From contig CAJNOP010000059.1 of NCBI GenBank assembly GCA_905250075.1, positions 62,001 to 126,000 on the forward strand: DNA of 64,000 nt, given 5' to 3'. This document shows, piece after piece, positions 38,281-51,595 of this stretch. The stretch is from Rotaria sp. Silwood1. Its lineage: Eukaryota; Rotifera; Eurotatoria; Philodinida; Philodinidae. A model generated the notes under the pieces. That model was not told the DNA's origin. It made no database searches and saw only the letters and a list, made by a program, of their open reading frames with translations. The translations under genes were made by a program, and so were the position numbers. Position 1 is the stretch's first letter, and each line of letters starts with the position of its first letter.

Positions 38281-38911
38281 TGAGTATCTATTGTGACTAA
38301 GAGAATGAAACATTTTTATTAATTCTTTTTCGTTTTTATTCAGTTACTTATTCAAATCATAGCTTAGTATCTGTTGTCTGCAAAAGAATTGAATATTTTC
38401 ATTTCATCCCTTTTCCTTTTTTTCTCAGTCCCATTTTCTGATCTTTATTGAATGCCTGTGCTGAGAAGAAGAATTGAATATTTGCCTTTCCCTCTTTTCC
38501 TTTGTTTTTCAGTTAGCTATTCTGATAATAATTGAGTATCTATTGTAAGGAAAAAAAACAGATATTTTTGTTTAAGTTTTCTTCTCTCTTCCTCAGTTAT
38601 ATATTCTGATCTTTATCGAATATCTTTCGAGATAAAAAGAATCAAACATTTTTCTTTAAGTCTTTTCCCTTCTTTTGAGTTAGATATTTTGATCTTCATT
38701 GAGTATCTTCCGTGAGAAAGAGAATGAAATATTTTTCTTTAAGTCTTTTTCCTTCTTCTTCAGTAACTCATTCTGCTCATAATTAAGTATCTATCGTGAG
38801 AACGAGTATTGAATATTTTCGTTTAAGTCTTATTCTCTCTTCCTTAGTTAGATATTCTGTTTTTATTGAATATCTTTCGTGAGAAAGAGAACCAAATATT
38901 TTCGTTCAGGT
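38281..38911 (+). repeat. 84-bp tandem satellite, about 7.5 copies
   Basis: A unit beginning TGAGTATCT(A/T)TCGTGAG, continuing GAATGAAATATTTT and then a T/C-rich TTTAAGTCTTTTTCC, recurs at about 38281, 38363, 38447, 38532, 38617, 38700, 38784 and 38867, a spacing of 82-85 bp. Copies have diverged. The last copy is cut about 46 bp into the unit by a G-rich telomere-like island. Confidence 0.75.
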
Positions 38912-38983
38912 CTTGGGTGTGGGTGGGGTGGATGTGGCTGTGGATCTTTTCTTCACATAAAACCGACATCCACACCCACATCC
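38912..38983. repeat. Telomere-like hairpin island 2
   Basis: TTGGGTGTGGGTGGGG runs into GGATGTGGCTGTGGAT (38930-38945), which pairs with ATCCACACCCACATCC (38968-38983) around a 22-base loop. G-rich first, C-rich second. Confidence 0.65.
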
Positions 38984-39330
38984 TATGATTGTTTTGCCAT
39001 AGAACAGTTTGTTCGTTCAACTTTTAGTTTAATGAGAAACTTTTTCTGTTATGTCATCAATTACTTCTTGTGTGTTTCGTAATATTTCATATTTCTCTCT
39101 TCATCGACTACATGTTCTTACATTTTCAAACTAAAAATAGTGCAGTAAAATAAGCTGGAGAGCAATCGACTACATGAAGGGTTAGTCATTGCCTCAAGCA
39201 CTGTCATAGGTTGAAATGTAACAATGGTATATCCGCTGCAACCAATAGTCGATGACGAGCTTTTATCTCACTAATTCTTCCGCCTTTGTTTACAGAAGGA
39301 TAAAGCAAAAAATGAGCACATGCTTGGAGA

Positions 39331-39421
39331 GTGTGGGTGTCTGTGTGGGTGTGGGTGGGTGTGGGTGTAGATTTTAGTGTGGATTGACGGAATACACAAC
39401 CTACACCCACACCCATACCCC
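39331..39421. repeat. Telomere-like hairpin island 3
   Basis: 39331-39370 carries six or so TGTGGG-type units; 39401-39421 carries CTACACCCACACCCATACCC, its near-perfect inverted partner. The spacer is 30 bp. Same orientation order as the other islands. Confidence 0.7.
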
Positions 39422-39539
39422 GCTTTGGTAGTTTCTGCAGTGATCAAGTTCATAACAGTTGCCTTATCTTGAATTATATTCGAATCTGGTGGTAGAATGT
39501 GAGAACGACTTCCGATGATATTTATAGGGATTATTCGAT

Positions 39540-40237
39540 TTTGGTTCGAAATTCGTTTTTCAGATTCTCGTGTGTTTCGCACCGCATTTCGTATTCGAGT
39601 TTCGACTCGAATACCATCTAGTTTTGTGACGCGATGATCTCGAGAAGTAAAAATCCTAAAAATAGTCGTTGAAACGCGCGATTCTAATATCGAGATCGAA
39701 CCGATAATATCTTTTGAATTCATCTCCAAAGCATCTTCAGATTTCACATAAATCCCTTCGAAAAATGATAAATTTATCAGAGCTTCGTGTTTTTTTATAT
39801 TGAGATAATTAAAACGAAAACCAAGAGAAAAGTTAGGCGCCATTTTTTTTTGTTTATCTGTCAAACAGCTGTAATTACAGCTGATTGTAGATAATGAATC
39901 ATACAGATAATTAAACGATCAATCGAAATTGTTCTGGAGAAAAGTGTTCATAGGCTTTCACAGAGTTGTGTTGGCGATGAAATTTATTTATGGTACTTTT
40001 GTAGTTTCTCATGACTTATATCAGCTGACTCGTGAAAAAGTAATTTTTCCAATTCCAATGATACAGAGAACTGTCTATGTTCGGTAGTCGGTCTACAAAT
40101 TAACCAGAAATGATGATTTCTATTAAATCGACAATCGAATTTGCGTTTTCTATGAAATAGCGTTTTTTCGAAAATTCGAGAGATTCCTGCTTCGCACCGC
40201 ATTACGTATTCGAGTCAAAACTCGAATGCCATCGAGG
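39540..40237 (+). repeat. Subtelomeric composite repeat, copy A (module end + S + M)
   Basis: 39540-39621 is the end of one M module, 39622-39824 the S spacer and 39825-40237 a full M module (about 413 bp), as defined by the copies at 43709-44771. M starts at GAAAAGTTAGGCGCCA, holds CAGCTGTAATTACAGCTG, and ends TTCGCACCGCAT...CTCGAATGCCATC. Here its end passes directly into TGTGGG repeats at 40236. Confidence 0.75.
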
Positions 40238-40449
40238 GTGTGGGTGTGGTGGGTGTCGGTGTGGGTGTGTGGGTGTAGTGGGTGTGGGTGTCGGTGTGGG
40301 GTGTGAGTGTGGGTGTGGGTGTGTGGGTGTGGTGGGTGTGGGGTGTGGGTGTGGGTGTAGGTGTGGGTGTGGGTGTGGGTGTGGGTGTGGGTGTGGGTGT
40401 GGGTGTGGATGTGGATGTGGGTGTGGGTGTGGGTGGGTGTGGGTGGGTG
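40236..40449 (+). repeat. Telomeric-type (TGTGGG)n array, left arm
   Basis: 214 bp of TGTGGG with single-base variants (GTCGGTG, GTGTAGTG, GATGTGG), running up to the N gap. TGTGGG is the known bdelloid telomeric repeat. With the G-rich strand reading 5' to 3' toward the right, this has the polarity of a right-hand chromosome end. Confidence 0.9.
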
Positions 40450-40549
40450 NNNNNNNNNNNNNNNNNNNNNNNNNNNNNNNNNNNNNNNNNNNNNNNNNNN
40501 NNNNNNNNNNNNNNNNNNNNNNNNNNNNNNNNNNNNNNNNNNNNNNNNN
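40450..40549. other. Assembly gap of exactly 100 N
   Basis: A run of 100 Ns, the conventional size for a gap of unknown length. It sits between inward-facing telomeric arrays. Confidence 0.99.
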
Positions 40550-40834
40550 CCACACCCACACCTACACCCACACCCACACCCACACCCACACCCCACATCC
40601 ACACCCGCACCCACACCCACACCCCACACCCTCACCCCACACCCACACCCACACCCCACACCCACACCCATACCCACACCCACACCCACACCCACACCCG
40701 CACCCACACCCACACCCTCACCCCACACCCACACCCACACCTACACCCACACCCCACACCCACACCCACACCCCACATCCACACCCGCACCCACACCCAC
40801 ACCCCACACCCTCACCCCACACCCACACCCACAA
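40550..40834 (-). repeat. Telomeric-type (CCCACA)n array, right arm
   Basis: 285 bp of CCCACA with variants (CCCGCA, CCCTCA, CCTACA, ACATCC). Polarity is that of a left-hand chromosome end. It contains a long-period duplication: 40581-40653 is repeated identically at 40761-40833, an offset of exactly 180 bp, including the variant units. Confidence 0.9.
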
Positions 40835-40843
40835 ATAAAATGT

Positions 40844-41335
40844 ATGATATTGGATACATTTTGTGATAGGACTTTGGTAATGGCTGCTCACATTTGGGAG
40901 GCAGCCAAAAAAGGAGTTGGTTTAACTGAATTTGGTTTAATAGAATCTGATATTAATAATGAACGTAATGGATTACTGTTGCATGAGTCTATCGAAAAAG
41001 CCTTTGATCATCAACAACTATGCTTTATTTACAATCCATTTAGTGGTTATTTACATGTGAAGATATTATGTATTAATTTGAAAAATATGCTTATCATCGA
41101 TGATCCACAAATGAGAATTAACTTAAATGAAAGAAGAAAATTTAATGATATTGATGGCAATACTTTAATATTAGCAAAAGATATATATCCTTATGGCCGT
41201 CTTCTCAATCGGCATGCAAGATGTGCTTATAAAAGAGGTAAGCTTAACAAATGGATTGACGATAATGAAAAATTTGAAGGTTTTTTTTATTCATGTGGCT
41301 TAGTTTCATTACCAGGTGATGATCGTGATGAATAA
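40844..41335 (+). pseudogene. 5'-truncated HNH endonuclease-like protein at telomeric array
   Basis: The open frame is continuous with the repeat array; the first ATG after it gives 163 aa. Residues 13-17 (MAAHI) and ERNGLLLH (40-47) followed by AFD (53-55) and LCF match the HNH_2-type nuclease domain, where the usual order is AAHI...NGLLL...H-x-x-FD. The expected third histidine position reads Glu (ESIEKAFD), which may impair catalysis. The domain should have more sequence on its N-terminal side; instead CCCACA repeats begin about 10 bp before the ATG. The C-terminal 100 residues are unremarkable and end DDRDE. Probably a fragment left when the sequence was capped or joined at this point; expression would need a promoter in the array. 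Confidence 0.6.
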
Positions 41336-42074
41336 ACTGATTCTATATCTTTCTTTTGTTGATGCTTTTTTTTAATGTTTTTCTTATTATTAAATAAAAC
41401 ATATTAAATATCATAACTACTATTGTATTAACAAAATCTACTCAAATAATAACTACGGCTATCGAATAGTTAATGGTTGATCGTCAATAACATTTTCTTG
41501 AAATGAAATTTTTTCAATCATGTTCAACAATAAATAAATATTGAAATATCATGAAAGAAGATCTTGTAGATTGGCTTTCATATATGTATCTAATTAGAAT
41601 GGCATCCAATTATTGCTGATAATTTTCTTGAATGTTTAGATAAGAATTTAACCATCAACATCTCTTTTTTTTATTCTATTATCTCAGAATAGTAACAGAT
41701 AATAAAATATTAGTATAGAAATCAGAACAATTAGTTGTTACTTACTTTAACATTTTTTTTCATGTCATCTATCTATTGACTTTTCTTTTCTGCCTTGAGC
41801 ATAGAATGATGGTAGAAATAGAAAGTTGAAGTATTCGATTAGAAAAAGACAAAATGTTCACTTGAATGATTTAATAAAATACATCTAATTTTTTCGAAAG
41901 TCAAAGTTCCGTTTTTATTCGAAAGGCGAACTTTTTACGCTTGTTAGATAGTCATAAGCAGAAGAAATGGTAAGCATGACTAAGTACAAATGATGCAGAT
42001 AGAAAAACATAGGCTACCGGACAGTTGACAGAATATAACCTGAAGCTACTCAATATAAATAGATTACTCTCGGA
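41336..42074. other. Intergenic
   Basis: 0.74 kb of AT-rich DNA downstream of the HNH fragment, with AATAAA-type signals near 41390. No gene recognised. Confidence 0.4.
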
Positions 42075-42082
42075 CACTAGAC

Positions 42083-42462
42083 CAGGGCTGTCGCGAAGGG
42101 TTAAAGATTGGGGGGGGGGGTTGAAAAATTTTTCGAATATTTGTCAAAAACTTCTATAAATTATCGGCATTTTGAAACAAATTTTGGAAACTTTTCGAAA
42201 ATTTTTCAAGATTTTTGAAAATGTTTGGTGAGTTTTTGAAAGTTTCTCGAAATTTTTTGAAAATTTTTGGTGAGTTTTTGAAAGTTTTTCGAAATTTTTT
42301 GAAAATTTTCGAAGATTTTTGAAAATTTTTCGAAAATTCTTCTGAAATTTTTGAGAATTTAATAAGAATTTTTAAAAACCATCAAGCAGAAAAAACAAAA
42401 TTTCCGAAGATTGGGGGGGTGTGACCCCCTTCCCCCCCCTCCCCCCGGTCGCGGCAGCCCTG
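42083..42462. mobile_element. hAT-type MITE (380 bp)
   Basis: Terminal inverted repeats CAGGGCTGTCGCGA (42083) and its counterpart ending GCGGCAGCCCTG (42462), flanked by 8-bp direct repeats CACTAGAC (42075-42082) and CACTAGAT (42463-42470), differing at one base. CAGGG-type ends with 8-bp duplications are characteristic of hAT transposons. The interior is a low-complexity array of TTTTTGAAAATTTTTCGA units with G and C homopolymers just inside the ends. No coding capacity. Confidence 0.75.
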
Positions 42463-42514
42463 CACTAGATACATGTTAAGATAATGTTTAGAAAATGGTG
42501 TTCTTCTCTGTTAA

Positions 42515-42730
42515 CATGCGAATAATGTCAACAATGCTGTACGGAAAGCCTCTTCATTAAAACTAGCACCACCAGCACCATCATTAAGATCGACACTTGA
42601 AAATTGTAAATATCATTCTGATGCTCGTGGTAATATTTCTCAATTTGTTAAATGGCCATGCCGTGTCGTAGGTGTACGTGAAATTTTAATGTTGAATCTC
42701 ATGATATTATTTTATGAAAAAATGAAAAGG
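42515..42730 (+). pseudogene. Coding-like fragment cut by telomere-like island
   Basis: An open frame without ATG at its start reads SLKLAPPAPSLRSTLENC then KYHSDARGNISQFVKWPC and RVVGVREIL, with codon use like the real genes here. It runs straight into the G-rich island at 42729. Looks like an exon or gene remnant; family not recognised. Confidence 0.35.
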
Positions 42731-42832
42731 GTGTGGGTGCGGTGGTGGGTGTGAATATGGCTGTACTTCAAGACTCCAAACCGCACCCACACCCCACACA
42801 TCAACACCCACACCCAGCCATACACCCACCCT
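42729..42832. repeat. Telomere-like hairpin island 5
   Basis: GTGTGGGTGCGGT (42731-42743) pairs perfectly with ACCGCACCCACAC (42780-42792). Next to it GGTGGGTGTGAATATGGCT (42743-42761) pairs with AGCCATACACCCACC (42817-42831). G-rich first, C-rich second. Confidence 0.7.
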
Positions 42833-43141
42833 AATTAACCCATGTACATAAATGTACATGGTTTTAGCGACAGCAACAAGTTCCAAAGAACTAAATCAAT
42901 ACAAGCGCTTGTATTGATAATTATATCAATCACAATGAAACAATTAGACTAATAACAATATAAATATAAATGTTCACAAACAACATCTATTCATATGTCT
43001 GAATGATGAACTCAGATTGAGTTCGAAAGCTCGCACATACATTGTAATTACTTGTTAAGTAATATCAAAACAAAAATGTTTTTCATAGCAGTTCTATACT
43101 TCATATACTCAAAATTACAAATCAATGCTTCAACTAATGGA

Positions 43142-43395
43142 TTATAAATTAGTTTCGTTTATATTTAATAAAAATAAACAAATCTGATTATCATGACCAT
43201 GATGTGGTGTATGATCTTTTGCTTCCGAATATTCGACAGGTTCATGTTTCTTCTTTTCTACCCTATCAGCATGTTCTATATTTTAATTAAATTTAATTTA
43301 ATTATAAACAAACAAAATCTTTTACTATGATAAGGTTTGCCTTCGGAATTAACATCAACACCAGACATTCCTTTGGTAACGTTTGAATTCGACAT
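43142..43395 (-). CDS. Small hydrophilic His/Lys-rich protein (about 67 aa)
   Basis: Two exons on the minus strand, 43326-43395 and 43142-43275, join across a 50-bp GT-AG intron in frame. The first reads MSNSNVTKGMSGVDVNSEGK, the second is rich in Lys, Glu and His (DRVEKKKHEPVEYSEAKDH, HHGHDN) and ends in a short hydrophobic tail. Predicted disordered and very hydrophilic. Unidentified. Such proteins are common in desiccation-tolerant animals, but nothing here proves that role. Confidence 0.45.
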
Positions 43396-43469
43396 ATATA
43401 CTTTAAATATCTAATAAAGAAAGAATGGTAGAAGTTCAACACGAACATTTCGGATATAAGTGATGTACG

Positions 43470-43708
43470 CCGAAGGGCAATGAATACGAAAGAAGAATGA
43501 AACTAGACCTCCACTTGACCGAAGCTCCAGTAGAAAAGCCGGCTGACTGCATAAGCTCCGAAAATACCAGAAGACGATCCTATACGACATCTGCTGATCC
43601 GAAATTTAAGGCTCGCGTAGAGAAAATCAATGTATTTCAGTCGCGTCCAACCATCTTGCCTCTCGCGCACGACTACATAAATGCAGTGCTTCGCACAGCA
43701 TTAAATAA
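43470..43708 (+). other. GC-richer coding-like fragment next to repeat cluster
   Basis: An open frame (ATG 43497) with more G and C than its surroundings, reading LDLHLTEAPVEKPADC and KFKARVEKINVFQSRP. Its end (43672-43704) is shared in reverse at 23583-23660, so at least the 3' part is dispersed repeat. Could be the remnant of a transposon gene; not recognised. Confidence 0.3.
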
Positions 43709-44771
43709 AGAGAAAAGTTAGGCGCCATTGTGTTTTGTTCATCTGTCAAACAGCTGTAATTACAGCTGATTGTAGATAATGAATCATATAGATAATGAAA
43801 CGATCAATCGAAATCGTCCTTCAGAAAAGTGTTCATAGGCTTTCATAGAGTTCTCGTGGCGATCAATTTTATTATGGTACTTTTCAATTTTCTCACGACT
43901 TATATCAGCTGATTCGTGGAAAAGTAATTTTTCGAATTCGAATAATACAGACAAGTGTCTATGTTTGGCAGTCCGTCCACCAGTCAACTAGAAATGACGA
44001 TTTCTATTAACTCGACAATCGAATTTTCGTTTTCTACAAAGTACCATTTTTTCGAACATTCGAGAGATTCGTGCTTCGCACCGCATTTCGTATTCGAGTC
44101 GAAACTCGAATACCATCTAGTTTTACTTTCTCGACGTACGCACATCAACTCGTCATTTTGTGTCGCGATGATCTCGAGAAGCGAGAATCACAAAAAAAAC
44201 ACTTGAAACGCGAGGTACCAGTATGAAGATCAAACTGCTGAAATATTTTTTCCATTCTTTAATCGAACATTCTGTTCAGTCACAAATATCGTTTCAAAAA
44301 AGACAATTTTGACAGGACTTAGAGCTTCCTTCATTTCGAGATAATTAAAATGAAAACTTGAAAAAAAGTTAGGCGCCACTCTTTTTCATATATATCAAGC
44401 AGCTGTGAATACAGCTGTTTATAGATAATGAATCATACAGATAATTCTAAACGATCAATCGAAATCGTGATGCAGAAGTGTTCATAGGCTTTCATAGAGT
44501 TCTCTTGGTGATGAATTTCATTATGGTGCTTTTGAATTTTCTCACGACTTATATCCGCTGATTCGTGAAAAAAGTAATTGTTCGAATTCGAATGATGCGG
44601 AGAAGTGTCTATGTTAGGTAGTCGGTACATAACTCAAGTAGAAATGACGATTACTACTAATTTGACAATCGAATTCTCGTTTTCTAAGAGATATCGTTTT
44701 TTTCGAAAATTCGAAAGATTTGTGCTTCGCACCGCATTTCGTTTTCGAGTCGAAACTCGAATACCATCTAG
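43709..44771 (+). repeat. Subtelomeric composite repeat, copies B and C (M-S-M)
   Basis: M module 43709-44120, S spacer 44121-44357, M module 44358-44771. Both M copies start at AAAAGTTAGGCGCCA, share TTCATAGGCTTTCATAGAGT, CTCACGACTTATATC and GTGCTTCGCACCGCATTTCG, and end GAATACCATCTAG. Same strand as copy A at 39.5-40.2 kb, on the other side of the telomeric junction. Confidence 0.75.
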
Positions 44772-45337
44772 TTCTTTTTGATTAGCTTGATTCAGAAAAA
44801 GATCTCGATGAATAATAATAATAATAATAAAACAATCTAACTAATGTAATCGAATTTTCCAGATTTTTTTAATTGAATTTATTTACCATCGCGCACAATA
44901 GTTATTAAAAAAAAAAGAAAAAAAAAGAAAAAGCAATCTCCATTTTCATGATGAAATCATAGGAAAAGAAAACAACAATGACCACAATAGGTTGTTTATA
45001 AGCTGAAGAACAAATCGATCGTTTAATAATAATGGTATACATGACAGGATCATGTATGTAAGGAAGACCGAGAGAAATAGAAGACAGAAAATACAATATG
45101 TTTATATGTCCCTCAGTCATTATTATCATCATCATTATGAATAGTGCTGTACAATAAACCAGTAAGGAACGAAAGACAATCAAAAAATAGGTGTAGAAGT
45201 GAAGTATGGAAGACAAAAAAAAAAAGAAAAGAAAACATGTGTGATTCATATGACTTTAAATAACTACTGAAGAACATCGGTGATGATGGTTATGGTTTAA
45301 ATTAATACTTGTGTATAATAATCGAATGAAAACTTGG

Positions 45338-48843
<3,506 letters not shown>

Positions 48844-49445
48844 GATACGAGCACTAAGAAAGAAAAGGAATTTATTTCGTTTAAAAATGTTGTTAGATTA
48901 AAATAAATTATTTATTGTTATTCAATGAAATTCAATTTCTTTTCTTTTCTTTTCTTTTATAATTTTTATGTTCATTAGTAACTCAGTTCGCGTGTATAAC
49001 TTACAAAAAGGTCGACTAACGAACATAGCCGGATATAGTATGTGGCATTTAGCATAAGCATACATATGCTTGTTCTCTTATCTTAACTCATATTACTGTT
49101 CATGCTCATCATTATCATCACTTTCCAATTTACTATGTTCTTTCTTTCTTTTATAATTTTGAGTTAATTAGAGTTTTGCTTACAATTGATCAAGCCTTTT
49201 AGTCTGTCTATTTTTGTATGTTTACATTATGCGAATCTCCCGTTGTTGATTCTGACAGTTCGAACACGTGTTGTGTTCGCCTTCGCATTCATTAAAAATA
49301 TAGACTCCTGATCTTAAATTATTTCCAGATTTTCTTCTTTTCTATACAATAAAAGAAAAAACTATACAATTCTGCTATTGATGATGATAGCTAAACATCT
49401 TGCAGCTAATTTCACTAACTGACTGATTGACAGCGTACGCGTACG

Positions 49446-49447
<2 letters not shown>

Positions 49448-49480
<33 letters not shown>

Positions 49481-49488
49481 CGATGATA
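49448..49488 (+). repeat. (GAT)n microsatellite
   Basis: About 13 GAT/ATG trinucleotide units with one interruption near the end. Confidence 0.9.
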
Positions 49489-51570
49489 GCATAGGATATC
49501 CAAAAGAGACAACACGTAGATATCCGATGAAGTGTTACAACTAGTATCTTGTCATTACAAAGACTTGAACATTCTTATGATAAATGAGAAAACAAGAAAG
49601 ATCAAACAAAAAAGAACCAATGAATTATCTCATAGACAAGATCACAAAAAAACAATAATTTTTCTATATATATTTTTATGTGACGACAAATTGATTCTAC
49701 ATTCTCGGTTTTTTTCTCCCGAATTCAATTAGATGACCATTCGTCATTGTCTATATCATATACACATATATATATCGGAAGAGTTCATAGAATGAAACGA
49801 TTTACTAAATTTATCTATGTATAGATAAGTAGATAGCAAGTGCTCAGTTTACTACATTTGTTCATCTTAATTCAATATTTTTATAATTATTTCATGAAGA
49901 TCAGAGCCATAAAATAAAAAAGTGAATGCCGACAAACATACACACACTTCTCAAACTTCATTAGATGTAGTAATATATATATACATATATGTATACATGC
50001 ACATGTAGCGATCATTTACATGAGGATCATTTCAATAAAAAAAAACAAATTTGCCGCCACGAAACACACGTGTCAATGATTGACAGGTACATTTTTTCCT
50101 TATTTCTTGGAAGAAAAAAGGTCATATCTATATATCCATTTTTTTTCCTTTTCTTTCTCAGACTTTTTTTTATGTCCAACTTATGTATTTGGGTGTCCAT
50201 CGCAAACAAATAGAGAAATTAAACATAACTAACCTTTTGTGTCGCGCAACGATGATGATGACAACAGCGGGCGGGCGTGTGTCGAAAATGGCATAAAAAG
50301 AATGTTTAACATTTTTAGAAATGACGCGACCTTATCGTTGTACACATAGTCAATGGCTACTGAGAATAAAGAGAGAGAAAAAAAAAGAAAAAAAAAACGA
50401 GACGATATTCTCATTGATAATACATTGACTTTTCGCTTCTAAATATCAGTGAATAGCGCTCCAAAAGTTCAGCATTAGAACACAAGTATATACATATAGA
50501 GAAGAGACAGTCGTCATCTTCAATGCTCGTATTATTAACGGTAGGATATATCTTTTCTGTACTTCTTCTTCTTTTTTTTATAAAACAAAATCTTTATTTG
50601 AATAAAAGATTTTCATAATCAATACGTCGACTACTTCAACTGCACAACAGTGCTAATTTGACTAAAATGGCAATAAATATGATTGGACAATATTAATCAT
50701 TTTTATCCAATCGTGTTCGTTCATGATGAACATATAATACGAATGATCGATTACGATCTTCGTTCATACTCGTTTTCGTTTCGTGGTTACACATATACAA
50801 ATTAACATATTCAACAGCGACAAAGAAAACTTTTTCCAAGAAAAATGGGTAATAAAACTAGAACTTTTAATAGAGAAGAAATAAAATTAGTAGTCAAATA
50901 TTGTTAGACTTATCGAGATTTGTTTTTTTTTTTTCTTTCGATGATAATGTAATTTTATTATTATCATCTTTCATAAATAAGTGAACATATAAAATTAAGA
51001 AAAGAAACGTCCGTTTCATAATAATAACTGATGGCCATAAAGAGAGGATTATTATAAATTCTAAACAAATGTCACCATCTCTTCTTTTTTTATTAACATC
51101 GGCAATGATAATGTCATCACCATTTTTTTTTCTATGTAGATGTGTCACAAAAGAAACTAGTATTTCTTTTCTTTTCTAATTTATTTATTTATTTACTTTT
51201 ATTGTATTTTATTTTATTTTTATTTGTGTGTCTGTGAACAAATATCATCACCACTGGTGTATTTCATCAGATGCCAAAATCACATGAGCGAAGCAATCAA
51301 AGAAAAAGAAAGATCACTTACCTAAAGAGCGCACAAATTTTGTTGCTGTGAATAGATCATACAACTTTAGGGCGTATGTATGTGAAAGACTATAAATCTA
51401 ATGAAAATACCATTTATTCAAAAAGGTCAAAATCAGTTTGATTGAAAAAAAAACGAGATGCAAAGAAGAAGAAAGTACACGATAGAAGAACTATACTTCC
51501 AACAAAATGCTCTCTTTTTACAGCAAGAGAAATTCACACATACGACTAACTCAGTTTTTTCTCTTTTCCG

Positions 51571-51595
51571 TTCTCTCTCTCTCTCTCTCTCTCTT
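51571..51595 (+). repeat. (CT)n microsatellite
   Basis: About 12 uninterrupted CT dinucleotides. Confidence 0.9.

Noticed and set aside
39271-39864. 197-aa minus-strand ORF
   Set aside because: Runs through the composite repeat and telomere-like island 3; the frame is a by-product of repeats and is not shared with copies B and C.
40150-40866. Several overlapping ORFs rich in His-Pro-Thr or Gly-Val-Cys
   Set aside because: They are translations of the TGTGGG/CCCACA arrays and the N gap in different frames, not genes.
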